The notes below the pieces were generated by a model. It was given only the letters and a program-made list of their open reading frames with translations, was not told the origin of the DNA and did not search any database. The position numbers and the translations under genes were made by a program. Below, one piece after another: positions 1 through 11,567 of a stretch of DNA of 27,157 nt. The DNA is from Ichthyophthirius multifiliis (Eukaryota > Ciliophora > Oligohymenophorea > Hymenostomatida). How positions within the stretch are numbered: the first letter of the stretch is position 1; every line of letters begins with the position of its first letter. Location of the stretch: positions 1 through 27,157 of the forward strand of contig NW_004086257.1 of the NCBI RefSeq assembly GCF_000220395.1, written 5' to 3'.

Positions 1-992
1 AAAAATTAATCAAAATTTTAATTATTAGACAGTATATATAAATATATAAAAAAAATAGGCAAATTTAAAAAGTGAGAAAACAAAAAATATAAAAAATATA
101 AAATTATTATTTAATCAAATAATAATATATCATATATTAATAAATTAAAAAAAAAGGAAATATTATGAAAGTGAAATATAAAAATATAAATATGTTTAGA
201 TTATAGATTTTAGAATAAAAATATATTTAAAATTTATTAATATTATAAAATAATAATGAAAAAATTTTTAAATAATAAATGATATGTTAATAGTTAATAT
301 TATTTTTTTAATTTAGTTAAATTTAATAAGATAAGAAAAAAATATAAATATATATAGAAATATAAAAATATATATTTATTTATTTATATATATTTTTATT
401 TATATATATTAAAATAAAAATCTTTCTTTTATCATATTATTTACAATTATATAATCAAATATTTTATATTATTATTTTATATTTTTTTTTAAATTAATTA
501 TTTCTTTATATAATAATTTTTTTAAAAAAAAAATATTATTATTATATATTTTTTTATATTCATTTTTATTTATATTTTTATTTTTATTAGATATAAAATA
601 TATTAATAATTTATTTTTTAATTTTAGTTTTATTTGTATTTTTTTCCGCTTTAATAAGATTTTTTTTTCTCTTTTTAATTTTAATGTTATACCTTAAATT
701 TTAATTTTAAGTTTTTATTAATATATTTTCTATATCTAATAATTTCTTAATTTAAATATATAAATTTAAATACATTTTTATTTATTATAAGGTAAATTTT
801 CTAATTTTTTTTTTTTTTGAATATATATATTTTTTTTTTAATATATAGTTTATATTTAATACATTTTTTTTTTTTTTTTAAATTTATTATATTATAGATT
901 AATCCTAATTTTTAAGAGTTCATCTTTGATGTTTATAAGAATTATTAATATACATTATCATATAAGATAAAATTAAATACAATTAATTCTTT
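1..992. other. A/T-rich DNA without a supported gene
   Basis: This stretch is made of A and T runs, TATATA tracts and homopolymers. On the minus strand around 600-700 a lysine-rich open frame can be read under the ciliate code, but it shows no recognisable motif and no convincing start, so it is not called. The right end is the 3' flank of the minus-strand gene whose TGA is at 993-995. Confidence 0.6.
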
Positions 993-2114
993 TCAAATGC
1001 TAGGTTATTAATTCGAATTACTATTTTAATTTGATTTTATTGTTTATTCTTAGTTATTTTATATTTGATTTGTTGTTTAATCTTAATTATTTGTTATTTG
1101 CCCTATTGTTTAATCTTAATTATGTGATGTTTGTTTTGTCATATAATCCTAATCTTAATTATTTTATGAATCTTCTTAATTTTTCTTATTATAAATTTTA
1201 TTATTTTGATTTGAATTTAAATTTTAAACTAATAGAATAGAAATATATGTATTTAATATAAAGTCTATTTTTTTTTTTATATTTTTACTTGATTTATTTG
1301 TAGGTGTATAAGGTTTTTTTAATAATTTTAATTTAACTATATTCTAAACTGTTTTTTAAAAATCTTTTTCAATAAAACAATTAAACATTTTTCCTAATAA
1401 TTTAATATAAATAATATTTGTTTTTTTTTGTTTTGTTATTTTTATTTTAAATATAACCTTAATTTTTGTTTAAATTTTTTATATGATTTTTATGTTTAAT
1501 ATATTCGTGTTAAAATTATTTGAATTTTATAGTAGAATTTACATTTCTTAATCTTCTATTTATTTACTTTTTATTTTATTAAATTATATATTTATTTTTG
1601 ATTAACTTTATTTTCTTCATCTATTTTTTCCATTTATATTAATCTTTATTGCTCCTAATGGTTTATTTCTACTTGATATTAATTTTTTTAAATACTGTTT
1701 ATTTTATATAATGATCCTTTTATATTTAATTCTAATAATCTATTCACTAATGATAAATTTTCAATTCCTCTAAAAAACTTTTAATCTTTTTTTAAAAATA
1801 ATAACGAGTTATTTTTTAATTATATATTTTTTTAATAATAATAAAAAAAAAAACCTTTTAAAACTTTGCTTTATTTTGAGGTAATTAATATTGGTTATTT
1901 TTAGTATTTTTATATTTATGCAAGTGATTAGTGTATAGAAATTTTTCTTGATTTTATTTTTTGTAAATTATATTTATGGACAGCATATTTCTATTTATTT
2001 ATTTTTTATATTTTAAAAAAATACAAATAATTATTATTAACATTATTAATATTTAATTTAAATAAACTTATAAAATCTAATGTTTTTTTTCAGGATTTTA
2101 TGATTAACAATCAT
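993..2114 (-). CDS. Hypothetical coiled protein with Asn/Gln/Asp-rich tail, possibly CFAP97-like
   Basis: This is a multi-exon minus-strand gene, readable only with TAA/TAG as Gln. The proposed start is the ATG at 2112-2114 and the stop TGA is at 993-995. A well-supported intron lies at 1229-1288 (minus-strand GTAAAAATA...TATTAG, phase-consistent). Others probably lie near 1987-2030, 1740-1830 and 1560-1610, but their borders are uncertain. The middle of the protein contains KYAVHKYNLQKIKSRK, then a helical stretch with RGIENLSLVNRLLEL and QMEKIDEEN. The pattern of Lys/Arg-rich coil with repeated 'I-x-x-EN-x-x-L' resembles the CFAP97/Hemingway family of ciliary proteins, but this is a weak inference by eye. 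The C-terminal tail is hydrophilic with a recurring NNQDQT-like unit (NQDQTIGQITNNQDQTTNQ) and ends NSNSNQQPSI. The existence of a gene is fairly sure; the family call is not. Confidence 0.55.
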
Positions 2115-2412
2115 TCCAAGCAGGTAAATAAACCGATTATGATTTTTTTTACATTTATATATACAAAAAAATTAATTTATAATTATTAACTAATTATATA
2201 ATAAGAAAAGAACTTAATTATATTTATAATATTATTTTTTATTTATTAACTTAAAACTGTAAATATAAATATAAATAAATATATATATATTTATATTTAT
2301 AGATTTATTAATATATATCTATATATATGTAATTTTTATATGTAAATTATTGTAAAATATGTTTAATTAATAATATAAAAAAAATAATACAAATCAAAAA
2401 TAAATCTTTTTA

Positions 2413-5400
2413 TCAATTGTAATAAAATAAATCAATCAGATTAATTAATTATTATTTATCAATAGGTTTTGTTAAAAACTCATTCATTCCTGCATTTATA
2501 CTCATTTAATATTCTATAGAATTTCTCGAATATCCACTACATCCTATTATAGTAATAGGAAACTAATTATATTTTTATCTAATAATTTGAGTAGTTTTAA
2601 TACCACCAATTAGGGGCATTTCAATATCCATAAAAATTACTTTATACATTTTACAGCATAAATTATTAAGTTTTTATTCAATTTTAAGGAGACATTATTC
2701 ACTACTAAGTGCTGAATCTACTAATATTCCTAAAATTTAAAGTTGTAATTTTATTGCAAGTATATTAAAATTATTATCATCTACTACTAATATATTTACA
2801 CATTTACATTATTTAATTTATTTTTTAGTTTTTAAAGAAGATTCTATATATATACTTTTGGCAATGCTTTTTTTATTCTATTAATAATTTTTATAAAAAG
2901 AATTATCACAACTAAACTATTAAAAAATAAAGAGCTCTTGATTATTTATATTATTGTAAAAAGAAAAAGAAGGCTAAATTTCAAATTATTTTATTTTATT
3001 TTAGATATCTGAGTAATCTATTGAATCATCTTATATTTCAAATAAATATTGTTATTAACTATTTTTTTTTATATATAATTAATAATATCTTCTTTTTTAT
3101 AAAAATAAAATAAAATAAGTTTATAACTTTTATAATTCAATTTAATTAGAATATTATATTACTTCTTCATCTATTATTTATAAATTTTTATTTTTTTATT
3201 TTTAACTGCAAGTAGTATCAACATCACTAATATAAATATTAAAAAAAAAAAATTTAATTATTTATAAAAAAAATAATATAAATATATAAATATATTTATA
3301 TATATGTAAATATATATTTATATATATATATGTATATATATATTACTTTTATTTTTTATTTTTATGATTATATACATAAAAAGAAAACTCGGATCCTTCT
3401 CCATAAATAGAAACTACTGATATTCCTTAATCTCTTTTTTTAAAAAAAAAATATAAATATTTACTACTTTAATATAAATTACTAAAATTAAGGTGATGAA
3501 AGTTTTTTTGCTAAAACATTTGAAATCATTAGTCCTAATCCAACTCCTTTTGGGTTTAAATCATTAGATTTTTCATCATCTATTTTTCCAAAAGCTTTAA
3601 ATAATTTTAATATATCTGCTTGCTTTATACCTAAACCAGTATCTTTTACATTAATTTTGATTAGATTATCTTATATTAAAGAAACAAAAATAGAGACGGA
3701 TCCTTTTTATGTAAACTTGAGTGCATTTCCTATTAGATTAATTATAACTTATCGAAATCTATAAGAGTCAGAATACAAGAATTCAGGCACATTTTCATCT
3801 ATTTAATATTATAATTATAAATTTTATCCTTATGCCTATATTCCCATTAATTAAATTGTTTCTTTTAATACGTCCTATACACTAAATTTTGTTATTGATA
3901 ATTTAAAACACCCAGATTTGACTTAAGCCATATCTAAAAGGTCCTATATTAGATTATTTAGTAGCTTTGCACTAGCTAATGCTGGAAACAAAAACAATTC
4001 ATTAACTTCCTTTTTTATTACCATGTCTGATCCTATTTATATCATATTTATTATGCAATTTAAAGGAGTTCTTATTTCATGAGCTACTTATGAAAGCATA
4101 GAGGTTTTATTTTCATTTATTTACTTTTATATTAAGTTTTTAATATTTTATATACTTAAATGCTTTTTTTTACTCTTAAAACACTTATTTCATTAAAATG
4201 AGTTGTATCTTTTACTACAAGAAGGATGGTTGCTTCATAGTTTATTACACAGGGTATAAATGTGATTTCGAAATATTTGGTTTTTTTATTTATTTCGTAT
4301 TTACAGATCATGGTTATATGGACTGCTATCATTTCATAATTATTAAACGATTTGAAATTTCTTAATTGATTCTATTTTTTTTTATTTTTTTTATATATTT
4401 TTTTTTTAAATATTTATTTTTTCTTCTTTTTTTTACATATATATATACACCTCTATATTCTCTATTTCTTTTTATACGGTTTATTTGGTTGATTTGTTCT
4501 TTTTTTTATTTATTTTTATAAATTATATAAAATATATATATAAATATATATATATATATTACGTTTTAAACTTGAAATTTACTAGCTTTTAAAATATTTA
4601 AACCCTATTATTCATAAAACATATTAGATTTCTAACTTTAGTAAGATTAACTTGTCTAAAATGAAAATTTCTATATATCAGAATAATAATGATTCTTAGT
4701 TTGTATAAATGTATCAGATTAAGCTTAATATTAACAAAAATCATTTTAAGTAAAAATATTTTTTTTAGACTTAGCTTTTTGAGGCTTTTCATATTCAGTA
4801 ATAAAAGTAACCCTTCTAGTTAAATTATTAAAAAAAGTATCAGAATCACTATTTTCTTGTAAATTTTAAACTATAATACTATTACGTTCATTATGACTAT
4901 TAGTATTTACTAAACTAGGATTATTTATTGTATTTGTTATAGGATAACTATTTGTAATTAAATTTGGAATAATATTATTATTTTATGAAGCAAACATTGT
5001 ATTTTTTTCAGAAATTACATCTGAATTACATATATCCTTTTTTTAATTAATTAAATTATTTTATTTTTAAATAAATTATAATAAATTTTATACATTAAAG
5101 TTTGTTTTAATTTAAAATTATGTATTATTTTATTTTTATTATGATTATTCATCCCATTTAATATTTTTTAATTTCTTTAAAATATCAATACATTAATCCT
5201 TATCATCACATTCAAGTAAAGATAATAAAGTTTAATTTATTTATGATTTCTATAAAAAAAATATATATAATAAAAAAATAAATATCATATATAATAATAT
5301 AAATATATATATAATATAAATTTATATATATATATATTGATTTATATACAAATATATATAATTATTATATAAATATTTTTTATATATACTTTTTTATGTT

Positions 5401-6503
5401 CATTTTATTTTATAATAGCTATACCTTAAGGAATTATGTTAAAAAACATATTATAAAAATTTACTAAATTTTTATTTTATTGTTATTATTTTAATAAATA
5501 TTTATTCTAATATCGGCTTAATTCTTTTTTTTTTTTGGATTCAAAAAATGTTGATTTTCTTTCATGTTTTTATCCTATTCCTCTAATTTATTTTTAAATA
5601 TTTATTTTCTCACTTTTTGATAAATTATTACTATCAAAATTTATATTATCAATATTATTTTAATGTTAAATTGGCATATTAAAAAAACTTAAATTAATTA
5701 AATTATTATTTACATTTTCATTTTTATTATTAAATATAAAATTATTATTATATATATTATTATTTTTACTATTATTATTATCATTATTATTATTATTTTT
5801 ATTGTTATTATTACTATTATCATTATTATTATTAATATAATTATTATTATTGTTATCATTATCTTTTTTTTTATTTCGTTAATTTTGTTTTTCAATTCCT
5901 AATTTTCAAATTATAGTTATGGTTGTATTTCTATATTTTTCAATATAAGTTTTAATTTACTTATCTTTTGTATGAAAATCACATATATTATAAAAAAGGA
6001 AATAAATATAAATTAAAAAATAAAAAATATTTAGAAGTTAAAATAGTAGTTGAAAATTCTACAAAAAAAGTAAAAAATAATAAAAATCTAACTTATTAAA
6101 GTAAATATTTTATGCTATATTGATTTAAATATAAATATCATTATTAATCCTAATTCTAATATATATATAATTATCTTCTCTTTATATTTTTAGAATATTA
6201 TTAATTCTTCTAAAGTAAGATATGTTAATATTATATTATAAACGAAAAGGAAAAATTATTTTCTGTTTTTTTTTAAATTCATGTAATGCTTATTTTTAAA
6301 TATTATTATAGAAAATACTAATATAACGAGCCTTATATAGCAAATTGAAAAACATTTATTTTTTAACAATTTAATTTTATATTACTAAAGTTTATTATTA
6401 TTATGTCTATTAATTATATTTATAATATTAAAACTATAGCCCAAAATAAATTAATTCTTTTTTTCTATATTAAATATTGCATAATTTTTAAAAGCATGTG
6501 CAT
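2413..6503 (-). CDS. Membrane hybrid sensor histidine kinase with PAS, HisKA, HATPase and receiver domains
   Basis: This is a two-component phosphorelay sensor carrying both transmitter and receiver. Reading from the minus-strand start, the N-terminus has several hydrophobic segments (for example RLVILVFSIIIF, and an Ile/Phe-rich run near 6140-5990), then a coil with an Asn-rich tract (about 5870-5740). A PAS-like segment follows (FFNIIPQGIAIIK, near 5440) and another near 4330-4200. The H-box is SQVAHEIRTPLNCII, with the phospho-accepting His codon at 4079-4081. The ATPase has an N-box (RQVIINLIGNALKFT, near 3750), a G1 box (DTGLGI) and a G2 box (GVGLGL, near 3540). The receiver has the acidic pair in ILVVDDNNFNIL, the phospho-acceptor Asp in FMDIEMPLIGG and the Lys in FLTKPIDK, so all catalytic residues are present. 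The stop TGA is at 2413-2415. Introns lie near 5390-5250, 4562-4373 (perhaps two around a small exon) and 3380-3240. The 5' end is unresolved: the ATG at 6503 needs an intron near 6400-6340. Confidence 0.9.
5740..5870. repeat. ATT/AAT triplet-rich tract encoding Asn runs
   Basis: An impure ATT/ATC/ACT triplet array on the plus strand reads on the minus strand as asparagine-rich protein (AAT codons with some GAT, AGT and AAC) inside the histidine kinase gene, between its membrane part and the PAS region. It is in frame and interrupted, as expected for a tolerated coding microsatellite. Confidence 0.8.
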
Positions 6504-7141
6504 ATTTATTTTGATTTTGTTTTCATTATTATTTTGGAATTTATTTTTGAATTAATATGTATAAATTTTTAATAAATTTTTATAATAATTTATATTATTT
6601 ATAATTATATTTAATTTATTTATTTTTTTATTTAAATTTTATGTCTTATGTCTTATTATTATTATTTTATTCATTCTTTTTTTTTGTTTTCATTATAAAA
6701 TATTTTTATATAAACAATTTTACATATTTTTAGATTATTTTATATAATTCTAATATTTTGCTATTTTTTATTTTATTTTTTTTAAAAAAAAACATAAAAA
6801 TAATTTATTTTATAAATTCATTTTTTTTTATATTTAATTAAATTTATTTAACTCTGTTTAAATAAAATTATTTTTATTTTTTTTTAAATAAATTATTTAT
6901 ATATCAAGATAATAATTTTTTAATAAAATTAAATTATTTTTTTAATTTAATGTTATTAATCATTTAAGATAAAATATATTTTAAAAAATATTAAAATATA
7001 TATAAATTATTAACATAAACAAATTTGATTATTTAATATATAAAAATGAAAGACTAAAAAACTAAAATTATAAATATATAATATATAATATATATTTTTT
7101 TTTTTAAATTAATAATAATTTTTTTCTTAGAAAATATAATT
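6504..7141. other. Intergenic A/T-rich DNA
   Basis: This lies between the histidine kinase start and the 3' end of the MutL-like gene, both on the minus strand. It is long runs of A and T. No gene-like stretch, terminator or promoter motif can be singled out. Confidence 0.7.
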
Positions 7142-8062
7142 TCATAAATAATATTTTTTTTTTTCTTATATAAACTTTAAATATTTTCCTTTTTCAAAAT
7201 TATATAATGGATGAATTGAAGATCTTCCATGAACACAAAAAAAAGGAAAATCTGTTTTTTTAAGATTCTCAATTAGAATTTACATTTATTTGCATTTTAG
7301 TTATTCATTGAATTTTATTGCACCTTTACAGGCTTTATACATTAGAATACTATCAACCTAAGTAGGTATTTTTAAGTTAAAATTAAAGTCTTAATGTATA
7401 ATTTCCTAAATAAAAGCTTAATAGTCATTTATTTATACATTAAATATTAAAAAAAGAGGATTTAAAGTAACTCTAAAAGAATTAAAAGCAACTTTATTAA
7501 TTTTTTAGATTTTTAAACTGAATATTTATGATATTTTTTATATTTTTAAAAATAGTTATTTTAACTATAAATCTGAAAGTATAATTTCTATATTTAGATT
7601 TGGCTCGAAAGATAGAATAGAAAAAAATAAAGAATTTTCATTTTTTTCAGAAAGATTAATAGAATCAAAATGAATTGAAGATTTTTAAAAATTATTTATT
7701 TTTTGGAAATATAAAAATTAGAAAAATTCATAACGTATTCTTTCATGTATTGCATGTTAATCAAAACATATTAATAAATTCGTTTTTTTACATAGACATA
7801 TTATTAATTTATTAAAGGCATTACATATTATTTAAAGGTCATTTAGTATATTTTTATCTAATGTATATCTTTCACTAATTTTTATATTTTGTTAATTATT
7901 ATTTAGACTTTATAAATCTAATTAGTCATTTTTTATTTAAAATTCATCTTTTAGTTATTGTGAAAATTACGTTTATTATGTATTTAGTGTTTTATTTGAA
8001 GCTTTATGATATTTTAGTGTTTAAAAACATTATTTACTTTATTTTTGAATATGATTTTTCAT
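7142..8062 (-). CDS. Stand-alone MutL C-terminal endonuclease domain, MLH3/PMS type
   Basis: This single exon of 307 codons (306 residues) runs from the ATG at 8060-8062 to TGA at 7142-7144, and its length is an exact multiple of three. It encodes the dimerisation/endonuclease domain of eukaryotic MutL homologues, which nick DNA in mismatch repair and meiotic crossing-over. The metal-binding motif DQHA(X)2E(X)4E is present as DQHAIHERIRYE, preceded by TNLLICF as in the family. Further on come ACKGAIKFNEQL and the Cys/His motif CVHGRSSIHPL (family CxHGRP). The usual N-terminal GHKL ATPase domain (about 350 residues) is absent: only about 155 bases separate this start from the TGA of the upstream same-strand gene, and an in-frame extension of the start runs only a few codons before a likely intron end. 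Whether it is MLH3 or PMS1/2 is uncertain; the short C-terminal domain and motif spacing lean to MLH3. Catalytic residues appear intact, so it could act as a partner subunit rather than a relic. Confidence 0.85.
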
Positions 8063-8216
8063 TTTTATATTTTTTAAACTAAAATTTATTCTAAAAAAAA
8101 TATATATATAATATTATATTTATAGATTTATAATAAATTTTATAGATTTTTAATGTTTATATATTATTTTATAAATTTTTATTTTTTTTTATTTCATTTT
8201 TTATTTTTTTTCAAGT

Positions 8217-8530
8217 TCAAACAAATGCAAATTCAATATTGAAAATAGGAATTTATGATAATTTTTATTCTTCAAAAATAGTTTTTAGGAAATTTTTTTC
8301 AATTTCCATATTTAATTATTTGAATAATTCCTAAAACTATTAAAATGTAATAAGTTCATGTTTTTAACCCAAAACATCTTTTATAATTTAAAACATAAAT
8401 ACATTCAAATACTCACTACCTCTATCATCGAAACATAATATTTTCATTTCTTCTGATTAAAAGATATTAAATCCTGCAGGAAAATCTTCATATAAATTAA
8501 CCCCTGTAATAAAATTTAATTATTTAAATA

Positions 8531-8583
<53 letters not shown>

Positions 8584-8822
8584 TTATATTTTACTTCTTG
8601 AATTTTTCAAATAATTATCTAAATCTTTTTAATATCCTTCTCCATTATAAATATCAACAAATTCATCATATTTTAATTTCTCTTCTTCTTCTAATTTTTT
8701 CTCTTAATTTTCAAATTTATTTTCTACATTATTTATTTCTATATCTTATTATATTTTTTCCTAAGATATACTTTTTTATTATTACAATTATAATTATTAT
8801 AATTATTAAGATTATTATAATA

Positions 8823-8876
<54 letters not shown>

Positions 8877-9857
8877 ATTATAATGATTATTATAAATTTT
8901 AAGTTGATTCATTCATTTATACTTTTTTTTCTTTTTCTTCTTTTTCTTTTACTGCCTGCATTTCTTCTTCCGTTAAAAAAGGTATTCTTATATTTAAAAT
9001 TATGTTTATTTATTCTTATATATACATATCTAAATTATCAAATACAAAAAACATTTTTTATTTATAATTTTTTTCTTCTCCATTTTCTACTAAATCAGGT
9101 TTTATGCTAATTGATAAGTTTGTGAATAATACTTTGTATATTTTTTTTAATTCCTATATTTCTGTTTCTGAATTTAATAAATTATATCGAATAAAATCAA
9201 TAGTTGTATTTTAAAAAAAATAGAGTTATTCATTTTAAAGTAGATCATTGACAAAATTTGCACGTTCTTCATTCAAATTTTCAGTTTTACTTTCTAGCTC
9301 TTTTACTTTATCTTCATAAAATTATTTCTCATTTTAATTCAATCTTATTGTTAATCCATTTTTTAAATTAGTAAGAAAACTATTTACTATATCATGAATC
9401 TTTTATTTGTTTTTTATTTTGTTTTTTTTGTTTTTGTTTTTTTATTACATTATTATCATTTAATTTATCTTATAAATTTCTATTATAAGATTCGATTGAA
9501 GTCCATATTTAACCTATTAATCCACCAAATACAGGTACTAATTTTTTTATTATTTAATAAATTAATATTTTTAAATATTTTGTTTATAATGTTATTACTT
9601 ATTGGAGTCTTTTTGTTGTCTCCTGTAATATCTGTGAAATCTCCGTTTTAGATTTATTCAATTTTTTCAGATTTATTTATTATATTTTCATATAGTTTAT
9701 CTATTTAATTTAAAATATTTTTTAAAAAAAAGTATTACTTAAAATTTATTATCTAATTTAATTTAAAGCCATTTTTCTTTTCCATTCATTTTTTTTTTAT
9801 TTTCTAATTTCTTTTTTCTATATATATATAATAATATATATATATATATAATAATAA

Positions 9858-9891
<34 letters not shown>

Positions 9892-11138
9892 TATTTTAAA
9901 TATTTTTAAAAATAGTACTATTCTTTATTTTTCTCTTTCATCAAAAATATCTTATTTTTTTTATCTTTATTTTTATAAATTTTATTAATGCAAGCTTTAT
10001 ACATTGTTTTATATTTTGTTCAAAAGCATATCTATATTTTTTTATTACTATTCATTATTATGAATTAAATTAACAGCATTTTCAATTATTAATGGATAGT
10101 AATTTGCTCTTATTTTACTGACTGTTTAATCACTTAAATACCCTAAGTTTTAAAGATCTTTTAGAGAATTAGATTTTACATCATTTAAAGCTCTTTTTAT
10201 TAATTATCTACTAATTAATTTTTTATGAATATATATTTATTAATCTCTATTTAATTTATGTTGACAGTTTCTTCTTTCCTTTGTGTTTTCTTAATAAATT
10301 ATTTTTTTTTAATTTTTTTTACTTTTTCTTCTTATCTTCTTATATGTGCTGCTTCCATTCTTTAAGTAACCATTAATTCTGCGTTTCTTTTTATTTCATA
10401 TTAAGCTTTATGTTTCAAAAATTCAACTTGCTCATATTCTTCTATTAACTCCATTCGAGCTTAATCCATTGTTTTTCCTATCAAAACTTATAATATAGGC
10501 TCCACCTCTAACATGTAATCAAATAATTCATTATCTATTATTTATGTAGATACTTCTACTCCTTTTTCTTTTGGTTTAAATTCTGGAGATGGCTTTTATT
10601 TTATTTTGTTTTTTTATTTTTTGTTTTTATTTTTTTTACTGGCTTGTCTATATAATAATCTGGTTCTAATTCTTTTTCATCAACTAAAGGAATATCATTT
10701 ATTTCTTCATAATTATTATTTTATATTGTTATTTATTATATAAGATCTTCTTCATTTGCATCTGCCTTTTTTTTTTGTTTAAAAAAAAAAAAAAAGTTTT
10801 TTTTATTATTTTGTTTTAAATTGGTTTTTTTTTTATTAGAAAACCTTGCTTCTTTCTTTAGATCTATTTTTTTTTTTTTAATTATATAAAATTAATATTA
10901 TTATATATATTATTTTCTTAATTTGTTATAATTTATGTACATTTTTTTTTTTTTTTTTAATTTAAAAAAATACATATTAATATTAAAATATGTAAAATAA
11001 AGATAATATAAATAAATAGATATAATATGTTTACCTTGATTCACTATTTGAGTCATTATATTTTTTTCTATAACCAACTGGTTATGGTTCTGCTGAAAAA
11101 TTATAATTTTAAGGTTATTATAATTATATTGAAGCCAT
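8217..11138 (-). CDS. RSPH3: Radial spoke protein 3 with long C-terminal extension
   Basis: RSP3 is the dimeric backbone that anchors radial spokes to axonemal doublets. Ten exons join with all phases consistent: 11138-11035, 10863-10845, 10765-10640, 10592-10323, 10278-9919, 9817-9739, 9700-9599, 9537-9449, 9399-8595 and 8503-8217. They give 747 codons ending in TGA and introns of 38-181 nt, most under 110. The N-terminus NYNFSAEPQPVGYRKKY fits the family. The core has KPKEKGVEVSTQI, then LFDYMLEVEPILQVLIGKT and EIKRNAELMVTQRMEAAHIR, hallmark RSP3 sequences, then KDLQNLGYLSDQTV (family 'L-x-x-x-GYF'). The core ends near residue 290. About 450 more residues follow: coil, VFGGLIGQIWTSIES, coil, a TAA-encoded poly-Gln, a Glu/Lys-rich coil and a folded-looking tail. 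RSP3 elsewhere is about 500-560 residues, so this tail is unusual. An alternative is a second gene starting at the in-frame ATG at 9770-9772, but no TGA separates the halves and the joining introns fit. Confidence 0.88.
8533..8586. repeat. (TA)n microsatellite in intron
   Basis: An almost pure TA dinucleotide run lies inside the ninth intron of the RSP3 gene (minus-strand intron 8594-8504). Confidence 0.85.
8822..8876. repeat. (ATT)n array encoding poly-Gln through TAA codons
   Basis: A near-perfect ATT array on the plus strand is read on the minus strand as consecutive TAA codons, that is about 16 glutamines under the ciliate code, followed by a Leu/Gln-mixed stretch. The frame is fixed by the flanking coding sequence (EKEEKEKKVQMNES before, QEKIQQDIEINNVE after). 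Under the standard code this would be a wall of stops. Confidence 0.85.
9821..9892. repeat. (TA)n-rich tract in intron
   Basis: TA and ATA repeats fill most of the fifth RSP3 intron (9918-9818 on the minus strand), making it longer than the gene's other small introns. Confidence 0.8.
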
Positions 11139-11567
11139 TTATTATAAAAAAAATATTTTTAATATTGTAAAATTAGTTATATTTTATATTTGAAAAAAAT
11201 AAAATAAAAAAATCCCAAAAAATAAATAATTTAAATATAAGAAAATACAATATATATAAAAAAAATTAATAATTTTTTTTTTTAAATTAAATGGAAAAAA
11301 AAAAAAAAAAAACTTAATCTCTATTTTTTAAAATTAATTAAAATTTTATAACAAAATAAATGTTTTTTTTTTTAAAATAATAAATTATACATACAATTAA
11401 ATTTATAGTTAATAATATTTTTAAGAATAATAAAAAAACAGAAATATTTTTTATTTAAATAGATAATAAATAAATAAATTTTATTTATCTTATTTTTTTT
11501 ATTTTATTTTCTTATTATTAATTAAATATTTATCTTAGCAATTTGATTTAAAGTACAGGAAATAATA
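11139..11567. other. Divergent intergenic region
   Basis: This A/T-rich spacer lies between the RSP3 start (minus strand) and the start of the next plus-strand gene, so promoters for both should lie here. Poly-A and poly-T runs are frequent; no specific motif is recognisable. Confidence 0.6.

Noticed and set aside
1031-1240. Plus-strand hydrophobic open frame
   Set aside because: It is antisense to the Asn/Gln-rich tail of the minus-strand gene; its Leu/Asn/Phe pattern is the reverse complement of NQDQT-type codons.
4598-4792. Minus-strand Leu/Ile/Lys-rich open frame
   Set aside because: Another frame across the same bases reads a Gln/Ser-rich stretch (VTFITEYEKPQKAKSKKN) that joins both flanking parts of the histidine kinase gene.
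5710-5895. Minus-strand Ile-rich open frame
   Set aside because: It is the wrong frame of the triplet repeat; the true frame reads Asn and links to the PAS and kinase parts of the histidine kinase.
8568-9110. Plus-strand open frame with poly-Ile
   Set aside because: It is antisense to exon 9 of the RSP3 gene; poly-Ile is the reverse complement of TAA-encoded poly-Gln.
9394-9651. Plus-strand Phe/Leu-rich open frame
   Set aside because: It is antisense to RSP3 exons 7-9, which splice with consistent phase on the other strand.
8217-9772. A separate gene starting at the ATG 9770-9772
   Set aside because: It is possible, but RSP3 would then lack a stop, and the intron at 9918-9818 joins both halves in phase; kept as the alternative reading only.
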